Of a stretch of DNA of 32,781 nt, positions 6,975 to 14,832 are shown piece after piece. The stretch covers positions 1-32,781 of the forward strand of contig JALHOV010000013.1 of assembly GCA_022842865.1 (NCBI GenBank), read 5' to 3'. Source of the DNA: Vulcanimicrobiota bacterium. Its GTDB lineage: Bacteria > Vulcanimicrobiota > Xenobia > Xenobiales > JADMJV01. Position 1 is the stretch's first letter, and every line of letters begins with the position of its first letter. A model generated the notes under the pieces. It had not been told where the DNA came from. It saw nothing but the letters and a program-made list of their open reading frames with translations, and did no database searches. Position numbers and translations under genes: made by a program.

Positions 6975-8609
6975 TTGAAAAGAATTGCCTGGCTCACTCT
7001 TCTCAGCCTGAGCGGATGCGGCAGCCCACCCGCCACTCCGCCCCCGGCTACCCGCAGCTACAGTCCTCATCCCGTGCGGGCCACCCCTCGGCCACTGGTG
7101 CCTGAAGCCACCCCCCAGCCTTTGTCCAGCCATCCCAAACCGACCCGGTCTCCCAGGCAAAGTCCCAAGGTGACGCTGGTGTTGCCCTCCCCCGACCGCC
7201 TCCAGACCCGCAGCCTGGGGGGGCCGGACGATCCGACCAGCGCCGCCAGTTGGAGAACTTTCGCGGAAAACTGCGTGAAACAGAAAGCCTTTGCCCAGGC
7301 CTCTTTGGCCTTCGCCCGCGAAGCCGCCATTTACCGGAAGAAAGGCGACCCCGAAGCGGCCATCGTTGAGCAGCTCAAGTCGGACCGTTATCGAACTCAG
7401 ATCGAGCTCTTTTACTGGCGACCGTCTGACGATCCGGTTCGACCTCTGGCTCGGCTGGAGCCATCCCAAGGTTGCATGGTGGGCGCTTTCGTGGACCGGG
7501 ACGACAGCCTGGAAAAACACATGTTCGGCCCGCAAACGCACGGCGACATTCCCCAGTTCAACGCGCTGACGGGAAAGCGGCATGCCAGCTTCTTCACCTA
7601 TCTCAGCCTGCAGCGCGAATTCCCGCGCCCCTGGGCCGACTATGTGCGCGAAAACGGCGCTATTCCTCACCTGGCCTGGGAGCCTTCCAATCTGGCCCAG
7701 GTCACCCCGCAACTAGTCGAGACCTTTGTGGACGCCCTGGTCGACTACGACGGGCCGGTCATTATCCGTTTCGCCAGCGAAATGAACGGAGAGTGGACCC
7801 GTTACCACCAGGACCCCGCCCGCTATCGCCAGGTTTTCCGCCAGCTTTACCAGGCCATGAGACGGGCTCCCAAAGCCGCCCTGCTCTGGTGCCCCAACGC
7901 CATGCCAGCGGACAACATCGATGAATATTACCCCGGCGACGACGGCTGCGACTGGGTGGGCGTCAACTTCTACAGCGTCCTCTACCTGGACAACGACCCC
8001 AAGCGGCCCGGCGACTGGATCCATCCCATCGACCTGCTTAACTCGGTCTACTCCAGATATTCCAAACGCAAGCCGATCGCCATTGGCGAATACGCCGCCA
8101 GTCACCAGTCGGTGCTCAACCCCACTCCCAAGATCGACTTCGCGCGCATTAAAATGGCCCAGCTTTATGAAAGCCTGCCTTTGCTCTATCAAGACGTCAA
8201 ATTGGTGAGCTGGTACGATTGCGACAACATCACCAAGGCTCGCAGCGAACGCCAGCTCAACAACTTTCGTCTCACCGATCAGCCGGACATTGTGGCCGAC
8301 TATAAACGCTGGGTCTCCGACCCCTGGTATCTGGGAGCCGGACAAAGTTCCGCTTCTCGCCAGGCCCAGCCTTTTCCCAAGCGGCTGCCGGGCTCGGTAG
8401 AAGTGCAGCCCTGGGTGCGCAGCTACGAACCCAACCCGCAGGTGTTTCTGCGCCTGGATGGGCGGCTGCTGCACGTCCAGCAATTGCCAGAAGGGGGCAA
8501 ATTCCGGCTGCCCTCGCTGAAAAGTGGCAAGCACAAGCTGGAGCTGCTGGTCTATGAACCCTCCGGCCGCTTCATCGAGAAACGCGTCTTCCCCTATACC
8601 CTGGACTGA
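6975..8609 (+). CDS. GH26-like glycoside hydrolase lipoprotein (beta-mannanase-type fold)
   Basis: A 544-residue predicted outer-surface or periplasmic lipoprotein. It starts at TTG with a short signal KRIAWLTLLSLSGC (lipobox LSGC) and a Pro-rich linker. The catalytic barrel shows the GH26 acid/base motif SEMNGEW with Glu269 and the nucleophile motif AIGEYAAS with Glu372. Their separation of about 100 residues is as in known GH26 enzymes. WVGVNFYSV and the YPG.D motifs also fit. The last 90 or so residues look like a small beta-sandwich. The substrate (mannan, xylan or mixed glucan) cannot be predicted. It follows the promoter/terminator leader directly and probably shares an operon with the GT-C-like gene 45 bases downstream. 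The ribosome site (GGAAGG) is unusually close to the TTG. Confidence 0.8.
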   Translation: MKRIAWLTLLSLSGCGSPPATPPPATRSYSPHPVRATPRPLVPEATPQPLSSHPKPTRSPRQSPKVTLVLPSPDRLQTRSLGGPDDPTSAASWRTFAENCVKQKAFAQASLAFAREAAIYRKKGDPEAAIVEQLKSDRYRTQIELFYWRPSDDPVRPLARLEPSQGCMVGAFVDRDDSLEKHMFGPQTHGDIPQFNALTGKRHASFFTYLSLQREFPRPWADYVRENGAIPHLAWEPSNLAQVTPQLVETFVDALVDYDGPVIIRFASEMNGEWTRYHQDPARYRQVFRQLYQAMRRAPKAALLWCPNAMPADNIDEYYPGDDGCDWVGVNFYSVLYLDNDPKRPGDWIHPIDLLNSVYSRYSKRKPIAIGEYAASHQSVLNPTPKIDFARIKMAQLYESLPLLYQDVKLVSWYDCDNITKARSERQLNNFRLTDQPDIVADYKRWVSDPWYLGAGQSSASRQAQPFPKRLPGSVEVQPWVRSYEPNPQVFLRLDGRLLHVQQLPEGGKFRLPSLKSGKHKLELLVYEPSGRFIEKRVFPYTLD

Positions 8610-8654
8610 TGGGCGCGAGGAGCCTGGGGCGATAGTCCGAACGGCTGCAGTCCA

Positions 8655-10778
8655 ATGTTCAAGTCCGGCTGGGCCTCGCGCTTCCTCCTTAGCTTTCTGT
8701 GCCTGGCCACTTTTTTTGTGGGCTACGAAATCTGGCCCTGGCAGCTAGGCGACCCGGTCGACCTGCAAGGCGATGTGCTCCAATGCACCCGCCTGCTCAA
8801 GTCGGTCACCGAGCCAGGCGGCGAATACCGCTGCCAGTCCCTGGGCGCCCCCTTTATCGCCGAGCACTATGGCTTTCCAGACCCCTTCGTTTTTCACCAT
8901 CCCTTGCTCTGGCTACTTTGCTTGCTTACCAAAAACGTCTATCTGGTGCTCAACCTGATTTTGTTGCTCACCTTTTGGAGCGCAGGTCTGGTCGCCTATG
9001 AGGTACTGCTGCAACTGGGCTGTCGCTCAGCCATGGCTGTGCCGGTCGCCTGGCTCTACGCCAGCCTGCCCAACCATCTGGAACGCTACGATCACTGGAG
9101 CCTGGCCTTTTATGCCAGCGCCCCGCTGGCCATTCTTTATGCAGTGCGCTGTCTGCGCGGAGAACGACTGAGCCGGCTCGAGTTGATGCTGGCGCCTCTG
9201 TGCGGCCTGTTTGGGGCCTACTTCGCCTTCTTCAGCTACCTGATCGTGCTGTCTTCCGGCCTGCTTGGCGCCATCTTCCGGCGCAGCCTCGGTCCTCTGC
9301 GCCCGGCTCTGCAGGTTTCCACACTGATCGCCCTGGCTTTTCTGCTGGCCCTGGCGCCGGCCCTCCGGGGGAAAAGCCCGGACTCCGCTTTCATGCCACC
9401 ACGCCAAACCACCGACCTGACCCGTTGGGCTCTCAACCTGGACCGGCTGATGCTACCCGCCCACAGCCGCAAAGGCCATCCTCTCGCACCGATTGCGCGA
9501 CGCTACTACGCCAACTTTCCCGCCCCCACCGAGGTGGATGAATCGCCCTACCTGGGGATCCTGGCCGTCCTCGGCGCGCTGGTGTTGTTTCTGGGCCGGG
9601 GAAAGAACCAGCCGGACTTCCCCCACCTCAAGGTTCTGGCAACCCTCATTTTCCTGACGGGCACGGTGGGCGGGTTTAGCGAATTGTTCACGCTGGTCAT
9701 CGGCCCCGCCATCCGTTGCTACAATCGCATCTCCTTCTACCTGGCTTTTGTGCTGCTGGCCGCTCTGGCGCTGCGCTTGCAGCAAGTGCGCTGGACGCGC
9801 GGCCGCCAATTTGCTCTGGTTCTGCTGATCCTCCTGGGCTTCGCGGACCAGTTGACCAGCGTGCAGCGACGCAATCCCTCGCAGTGGGCCCAACAAGTGC
9901 GTTCCGACCGTGAGTTCGTGGCCGCTCTGGAGCAACAACTACCCTCGGCCGCGCGCATCTGGCAATACCCCTACGTGGCCTATCCCGAGACGCCGCCCCT
10001 CTTTCGCGAAGGGGACTATGGGCTCGGCCGTTGCTACTCGGTTTCCAGCAAGATTCATTGGAGCTGGGGGGCCTTACGTGGCAGCAGTCAGGAGCGATAT
10101 CAGTCGGCCTTTACCAGACTGCCCCTGCTCCAGCAACTCAAGCTACTAAGGGAGAGCGGCTTCGCGGGCGTGACGGTGGAACGTCGGGCCTTCCAGGACA
10201 ACGGAGCCGAGTTGGAGGGTCAACTGCGCAGCCTCGGATTGAAGGCGCAGTTGCAAAGCCCGGACGAGTTCCTCGTCTACTACCCCCTTCCGGGAGGTGC
10301 CTCCGTTAGCCAGGTCGATTCGCAGCGCATCTTTGAGGACAACTTGATCCAGCGGACCTGGAACGGGGGCCAAATTAACTTTGGTCAAGGAGGCTGGGGC
10401 CATCTCTATTTGCGAGCAGGCTGGAGTGACCCGGAAGACGGCGGCTACTGGACGGTTCAGAAAAGTGGTTTTGTCCGGCTGCCCTGTCCCCCCGGACAGC
10501 CATCCGAAGTGGGCCTACAAATGCTGGTCTACCCCTACATAGGCCGCCCCAAGGTGCAGCGCCTGCAGATTTTCCAGGATGGCAAACCGGTGGCCTGGTT
10601 TGAGTTCCGTAAAGGCAAGCCCCACTGGATTCACTTCAACGTCAGCCTGCCCGCCCTCTTGGAACTGCGCGTGGAACGACCCACTCAGCCGTCCTACGAA
10701 TTTGAAGCGGACACGCGCAGCCTGGGCATCAAATTAGAAAGGCTCGAGGTCGTCGAGCCTTTCGCGAGTCCCTACTGA
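8655..10778 (+). CDS. Large polytopic membrane protein, GT-C glycosyltransferase-like
   Basis: 707 residues. The first 420 or so contain about ten to twelve hydrophobic helices. The first periplasmic loop holds an acidic motif (GDPVDLQGDVLQ) and a HYGFPDPF segment, the layout of GT-C enzymes that use polyprenyl-linked sugars. The C-terminal roughly 290 residues are soluble and beta-rich, with two parts (EFVAALEQQLPSAARIW..., then a jellyroll-like end with DGKPVAWFEF). It lies 45 bases after the GH26-like gene in the same direction, so a shared role in making and trimming a surface glycan is plausible. The exact family could not be fixed, and YfhO-like transporters are an alternative. The final 13 codons include the inverted repeat annotated at 10738-10762. 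Confidence 0.7.
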   Translation: MFKSGWASRFLLSFLCLATFFVGYEIWPWQLGDPVDLQGDVLQCTRLLKSVTEPGGEYRCQSLGAPFIAEHYGFPDPFVFHHPLLWLLCLLTKNVYLVLNLILLLTFWSAGLVAYEVLLQLGCRSAMAVPVAWLYASLPNHLERYDHWSLAFYASAPLAILYAVRCLRGERLSRLELMLAPLCGLFGAYFAFFSYLIVLSSGLLGAIFRRSLGPLRPALQVSTLIALAFLLALAPALRGKSPDSAFMPPRQTTDLTRWALNLDRLMLPAHSRKGHPLAPIARRYYANFPAPTEVDESPYLGILAVLGALVLFLGRGKNQPDFPHLKVLATLIFLTGTVGGFSELFTLVIGPAIRCYNRISFYLAFVLLAALALRLQQVRWTRGRQFALVLLILLGFADQLTSVQRRNPSQWAQQVRSDREFVAALEQQLPSAARIWQYPYVAYPETPPLFREGDYGLGRCYSVSSKIHWSWGALRGSSQERYQSAFTRLPLLQQLKLLRESGFAGVTVERRAFQDNGAELEGQLRSLGLKAQLQSPDEFLVYYPLPGGASVSQVDSQRIFEDNLIQRTWNGGQINFGQGGWGHLYLRAGWSDPEDGGYWTVQKSGFVRLPCPPGQPSEVGLQMLVYPYIGRPKVQRLQIFQDGKPVAWFEFRKGKPHWIHFNVSLPALLELRVERPTQPSYEFEADTRSLGIKLERLEVVEPFASPY
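10738..10762 (-). terminator. Convergent terminator inside the 3' end of the GT-C-like gene
   Basis: Perfect inverted repeat AAAGGCTCGA (10738-10747) and TCGAGCCTTT (10753-10762) with a five-base loop. Read on the minus strand it is followed by CTAATTT, giving a modest U-rich tail, so it most likely ends the transcript of the FASFNN-repeat gene. On the plus strand the tail is poor (TTTCGCG). It is encoded within the last codons of the converging gene. Confidence 0.6.
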
Positions 10779-10792
10779 ATTGGAGTAAGAAG

Positions 10793-11485
10793 CTAACCGA
10801 ACGGGATGAACTGGGTGGCCGGAAAGAGCGCGATCGCGCCCGTACCCTGACCAAACAGGGGCTGACCCGGAAACGTGCCGCCGAAGGAGGCGAACGGCGA
10901 AGCGCTGGGTGGCACGAAGGTGTTGTTAAACGACGCAAAGGGTCCCGCTCCGCCCACGAAGGTGTTGTTAAACGAGGCGAAAGGAGCCGCCCCACCCACA
11001 AAAACGTTGTTAAACGAGGCGAAAGGACCGGCCCCACCTACGAAAACATTGTTGAAGGACGCGAAAGGATCGGGCTGATTCGGAAACGAGCCGCTTCCGT
11101 TGGTGAACGGCGAAGCTCCGGGGCCAACAAAGACGTTGTTAAAAGACGCGAAGGGGTCGGGCTGACCTGGGAACGAGCCATTGCCGTTGGTGAACGGAGA
11201 GGCTCCGGGGCCGACAAAAACGTTATTGAAGGAAGCAAAGGGCTGGGGCTGACCAGGGAACAGGCTGTTGTTGTTCCCGTAGCCGTAACTGCTGCCGCCT
11301 AGAATGTCCAGGTAATTCCCCTGCATCTGGCCCAGGGCGCCCAGGGCGTAACCGGCCGTCTGCTGCGTCTGATAGGCTCCGAAGTTCGAACCCGTATAAG
11401 GCACGTTGTTGGTGGCGAAGCTGCTGGAAAAAGACGCCTGAAAATTAAACTGTGTGTTAAAACCGAAACCCGAAATGCCGGCCAT
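10793..11485 (-). CDS. FASFNN-repeat protein, possible structural/amyloid-like protein
   Basis: 230 residues, no known family recognised. Residues about 37-64 carry the motif QTQQTAGYALGALGQMQG followed by LDILGG, which recurs in the neighbouring repeat protein starting at 14554. From about residue 80 the protein consists of seven copies of PFASFNN(V/T)FV. The first two sit in 31-residue units with PGASPFTNGxGSFPxQP spacers, the next ones in 14-residue units ending GGA(G/A), and the last copies are degenerate. The composition is Gly/Asn/Phe/Ser/Pro-rich with almost no charge. There is no Sec signal peptide. A strong ribosome site AGGAGGGA precedes the ATG. The regular Phe-Asn-Asn spacing suggests a beta-solenoid or amyloid-like polymer (inference). 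It ends at the terminator 10738-10762. Confidence 0.8.
   Translation of the reverse strand: MAGISGFGFNTQFNFQASFSSSFATNNVPYTGSNFGAYQTQQTAGYALGALGQMQGNYLDILGGSSYGYGNNNSLFPGQPQPFASFNNVFVGPGASPFTNGNGSFPGQPDPFASFNNVFVGPGASPFTNGSGSFPNQPDPFASFNNVFVGGAGPFASFNNVFVGGAAPFASFNNTFVGGAGPFASFNNTFVPPSASPFASFGGTFPGQPLFGQGTGAIALFPATQFIPFG
10870..11262 (-). repeat. Tandem DNA repeat coding for the PFASFNN units
   Basis: Seven in-frame copies encode PFASFNN(V/T)FV or close variants. Two copies are in a long unit (about 93 bases) and the rest in a short unit of about 42 bases. The copies are very similar at DNA level (for example the recurring AACGTTGTTAAACGA-like segment on the plus strand), so copy number could change by slippage or recombination. 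Confidence 0.8.
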
Positions 11486-11573
11486 TTGGTCCCTCCTAGT
11501 ACTCTCTCTATATCTCTTACTCTATCTTGGTCAGAATCGGTGATTTTGGGAACCGGCAAACGATTAATATTCG

Positions 11574-13442
11574 TTAGGATTCGTCTTCTTCTTCGCCGGC
11601 TTCGGCCTCTTCTTGAGAGGCCTGATTTTGCTCGGACTCGGTGGCTTCGCCCTGCTTTTTGGGTTGCTGGGGAGAGGCCTGGTCAGCCTGGTCAGGCAAC
11701 TGAACCACTGGTCCCACCCGCTGGTCTATGATCCGACGAAGTTGCTCGCTGGCCGCCCGTCCCTCCTGGGTACTGCCAGCCGAATCCAACATCATCTGGG
11801 CTGCCCCGGCCGTCTTGGGGTCGGACCCCAGGCGTTGATACAGCTTGGTGAGACTGTCCGCGCCTTTCAGACTGCCGGCTGCGGTCAGTTGCATCTTCAC
11901 TTGCGAGGCGGCCGCCGCCGGGTTGCTGGACAGGTTGGCATAGAGGTCGCCGAGGGCTTTGCGTCCGCCCTTGCTCTTGGCGGCGCTGGCCTCCAGGGCC
12001 ACCGCCGAAGCAGCTGCGCGGGAGTTCTTGGCCAAATTGTTGTTCAGCTTCAGCTTGGCGGCCAATCCCGCCGGGTCGCGGGTAGCGGCAGCCTGCATGG
12101 CTACGGCCGGGCCGGCCGAAGTGGCGAAGCGGGACTGGTTCTCATTCATGACGGTGAGGGCTTCCAAACCGTCTTTGCTATCGCTGGCTGCCGCCTGCAG
12201 CTTCATCTCGGAAGCCGCCGCCTTGGGATCGGCTGCCAGGCCCTGGTTGTAACGAGCCAGCCCGGCCCGGCCCTCGCGGGTGGTGGTGGCGGTAGCCCGC
12301 ATTTGCGCCGCGGCTGCGGCCGCTTCGGGGTCTTTGGCCAGATTGCTGTTCAGGTTGATAACCGCCTGACGGCCCTGAGCCGACTCGGCGGCGGTGCCCA
12401 TCAGCACCGCCTGGCTTGAGGCTCCGTCGGCGCTCTTGGCCAGATTGCGGTTGAGCTGGGTCAGCGCTTTGCGGCCGGTCTCGGTGGTGCTGGCCGAGGC
12501 GTGGAGTTCCACGGCGGCCGCGGCCGATTCCGGCGTCTTGGCCAGGTTGCGGTTGAGTTGAGAGTAGGCCTCCATACCACCGGGGGTGGTGGTCGCGGTG
12601 GCCTGGAATTCGGTAACGGCCGTGGAGGCGCCAGGATCTTTGGCCACATTGTGATTGAACTCGGTGACCGCTTTGAGACCCTCGGGCGACTGACTGGCGG
12701 ACGCCTGCATGGACATGGTGGCCGCCGAGGCCGCTTTGTCCCTGGAGATTCCCTGGTAGAGCCCGGCGATCGCCTGACGACCTTCGGCGGTGCCGCTGGC
12801 CGCCGCCTGGACTCCCATGGCTGCGCCCGCATCGGCCGAGTCTCGGGCCAGATTGCCGTTGAGGTTGGTGAGAGCGGCGCGGCCCTGAGCGGTCCCCACC
12901 GCCGCGCTCTGGAGCGCCACCGCCGAGGTGGCCGCCAACGGGTCCTTGGCCAGATTCTGGTTTAGCTTGCGAATGGCCGTCGCACCGTCGGCGGTGTTGC
13001 TGGCCACGGACTGGACCGACAAGGCGGCGGCGGCGCTGTCGCCTCCCTGCGCCATACGTCGGTTGTGCTGAGTGACGACGGCCAGTCCTTCGCTGCTGTC
13101 GCTGGCCGAGGCCATCATGGCCATCTGACCGGCCGAGGCGGTGGAGCTCTTGGAGAGGTTTTTCTGGAGTTCTTCGCTACCCGGCCCCTTGACCTGAACT
13201 TGCAAAGCCGCGCTGGACGCCTGGGAGTCCTGAGCGAGATTGCTGAACAGCTCGCCTAAAGCGAGCTGCCCTTTGCCGGTGCGGCTGGCCGACGCCCAGG
13301 AACTGGCCAGCTGACCGCCATTGGCGGCGTCATCCTTGTAGAGAGAGGTGAGGGCGCCGCGACCGTCAGCGGTTTGCGAAGCGGCGGCGTGCAGCCCGAC
13401 GCCTGAGCCAGAAGTGGAGGCGTCCCCATCTAAAGCCGACAT
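11574..13442 (-). CDS. 34-residue Ala-rich repeat protein, downstream part (second ORF)
   Basis: About 620 residues, almost entirely tandem 34-residue units. A typical unit reads AAxALQAxAxxTxEGR, then xALTxLNxNLAKDP. About 15 units can be counted before a charged C-terminal tail (QPKKQGEATESE..., ending EAEAGEEEDES). The period and Leu/Ala pattern suggest two helices per unit, stacked into a superhelix like TPR or HEAT repeats, but the consensus is neither. No signal peptide is seen. The ORF can start at ATG 13442, which overlaps the upstream stop as TGATG, or at GTG 13454. The repeat register continues upstream of both, in a different frame from the preceding ORF, so this is probably the second half of one frameshifted gene. 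Confidence 0.75.
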   Translation of the reverse strand: MSALDGDASTSGSGVGLHAAASQTADGRGALTSLYKDDAANGGQLASSWASASRTGKGQLALGELFSNLAQDSQASSAALQVQVKGPGSEELQKNLSKSSTASAGQMAMMASASDSSEGLAVVTQHNRRMAQGGDSAAAALSVQSVASNTADGATAIRKLNQNLAKDPLAATSAVALQSAAVGTAQGRAALTNLNGNLARDSADAGAAMGVQAAASGTAEGRQAIAGLYQGISRDKAASAATMSMQASASQSPEGLKAVTEFNHNVAKDPGASTAVTEFQATATTTPGGMEAYSQLNRNLAKTPESAAAAVELHASASTTETGRKALTQLNRNLAKSADGASSQAVLMGTAAESAQGRQAVINLNSNLAKDPEAAAAAAQMRATATTTREGRAGLARYNQGLAADPKAAASEMKLQAAASDSKDGLEALTVMNENQSRFATSAGPAVAMQAAATRDPAGLAAKLKLNNNLAKNSRAAASAVALEASAAKSKGGRKALGDLYANLSSNPAAAASQVKMQLTAAGSLKGADSLTKLYQRLGSDPKTAGAAQMMLDSAGSTQEGRAASEQLRRIIDQRVGPVVQLPDQADQASPQQPKKQGEATESEQNQASQEEAEAGEEEDES

Positions 13443-14554
13443 CACGTTGGCCACGGCGGTGCCGGCGCCTCCGCGGCTGGCAGCGGCTGAGCCTGCACGG
13501 CTGCGGAAGCGGCCTGAGGATCTTTGGACAGGTTAGAATAGAGCGTAGCGATGGCGGCTTTGCCGCCGGACGAACCGGAGGCTGATTCCTGAGCTTTGGC
13601 ATCTGCCGCGGCAGCGTTCGAGTTGCCGGCCAGAGCCCGATAGTAGTCGGTCATCGCCCCCCTGCCCTCGCCGCTGGAGGAAGCGGTGGCCTGAACCATC
13701 ATATAACCGGCGGCCAGCTTGGGGTCGCTGGCGACCATGTAGAGGTAATCGGTGCCACCGCCCGACAGGTTGTCAGCGATCGCCTTCTGGTTGGCGGCGG
13801 CCAGGGTGGGGCTGCTTTGAATCGAGTCCAGCAGGCGTGCCTCCAAAAAGCTGCCCGCGCTAATCATCGTGCCTCGCGCCTTGATCAACATGGAAGCAGC
13901 GCTGGCGTCCCCCAAGAGCTGGGAAAGGGCCTGAGCGGGCGAGGGGCCACCGGGAGCGGCATCCATGTCGGAAGAGAGCCAGTTGAGGAACGATTCCGCT
14001 TTGCCTCCGTCACCCATGGCTTCCGACAGGCGCAACTTGGGATCGCGCGCATTCTCGAGATCCCTGGCTTCCTTGGCCTTGCGGGCCTGTTCGGCCCGGC
14101 GATTGAGTTCATCGACCTCGGCCTGGAGGAGCATCGATTCCAGAGAACGCGGCGCCGGGGGTCGGGCTTCCGCCTCGGGCTTCTCCGCAGTCTGCTCACC
14201 CGGCTTCTCCGCGGACTTTTCCGCCGGCTTTTCGCCGGACATCTGCTTCATCAAGCCAAAAGCGGACTTGTTCGAGGGCGTGAAGCCACTGGAAGTGGGC
14301 GGAGGGGCGGGAGTTTCCTCCTCGGGGTCGGCAGGCGGTTCGGGCAGAGTCAACTCCCCGCCCAAAATGCCCAGAAAGCTGCCCTGCAACTGACCTACGG
14401 CCGAGAGCGCGATGCGGGCCGTCTGCTGCGTCTGCTGGGTTGACAGGTTCAGCGGCCCGGTCTGAAATCCGACCAGAGGCAGAACTGGGCCCGCAGGACC
14501 CCCTGCATTGCCAAGCGGATGATTCGATCCGACTCCCTGGACGCCGAAGGCCAT
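13442..14554 (-). CDS. 34-residue repeat protein, upstream part with shared N-terminal motif (first ORF)
   Basis: 370 residues. Residues about 38-66 hold the motif TQQTQQTARIALSAVGQLQG followed by LGILGG, also found in the FASFNN protein. Then come an acidic Pro-rich linker, a stretch of KPAEKSAEKPGEQ-type repeats, a charged coiled-coil segment (VDELNRRAEQARKAKEARD) and a helical region. The last 90 or so residues are two complete 34-residue units identical in design to those of the next ORF. The reading then leaves the repeat pattern for the final 13 residues (Pro-rich PLPAAEAPAPPWPT) and stops. Joined by one -1 shift, the two ORFs give a protein of about 993 residues. The start has a GGAAGG about 14 bases upstream, somewhat far. 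Confidence 0.78.
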   Translation of the reverse strand: MAFGVQGVGSNHPLGNAGGPAGPVLPLVGFQTGPLNLSTQQTQQTARIALSAVGQLQGSFLGILGGELTLPEPPADPEEETPAPPPTSSGFTPSNKSAFGLMKQMSGEKPAEKSAEKPGEQTAEKPEAEARPPAPRSLESMLLQAEVDELNRRAEQARKAKEARDLENARDPKLRLSEAMGDGGKAESFLNWLSSDMDAAPGGPSPAQALSQLLGDASAASMLIKARGTMISAGSFLEARLLDSIQSSPTLAAANQKAIADNLSGGGTDYLYMVASDPKLAAGYMMVQATASSSGEGRGAMTDYYRALAGNSNAAAADAKAQESASGSSGGKAAIATLYSNLSKDPQAASAAVQAQPLPAAEAPAPPWPT

Positions 14555-14832
14555 AAAAACAAATTTACCTTCCCGATATCAGCTGATCTTGACTCGACCA
14601 AGGCCGATTTGGAACGGGGGATCGGTTAAGGTTCCACCCCAAAACCTGAGACGACCAGATGGACCAATGCGAGTCACTGAACTTCGAAGTCCACAAAACA
14701 AACGGGTCATACCGAAGACAAATGCTGAACACCGGTGCTCGCCTGGGGATCGGAGCGCGCCATCAGGCCCAGCCGAGAAGCCTTTCCACCTACAAAATTA
14801 ACCTGCAACGTTGCACGTGAAACAAGCCGCCG
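14555..14832 (-). other. 278-base gap without a gene
   Basis: It separates the 34-residue-repeat gene from the carboxypeptidase-like gene on the same strand. It contains the ten-base palindrome ATCAGCTGAT near 14577 but no convincing promoter, terminator, RNA gene or conserved small ORF. A promoter for the repeat gene is expected here on positional grounds only. Confidence 0.4.

Noticed and set aside
13480-13510. Programmed -1 frameshift site joining the two repeat ORFs
   Set aside because: No X XXY YYZ slippery heptamer is visible in the overlap; mutation, assembly error or coupled start are more likely.
10870-14200. CRISPR-like array because of regular repeats
   Set aside because: The repeats are in-frame coding units of 42, 93 or 102 bases with no unique spacers and no cas genes nearby.
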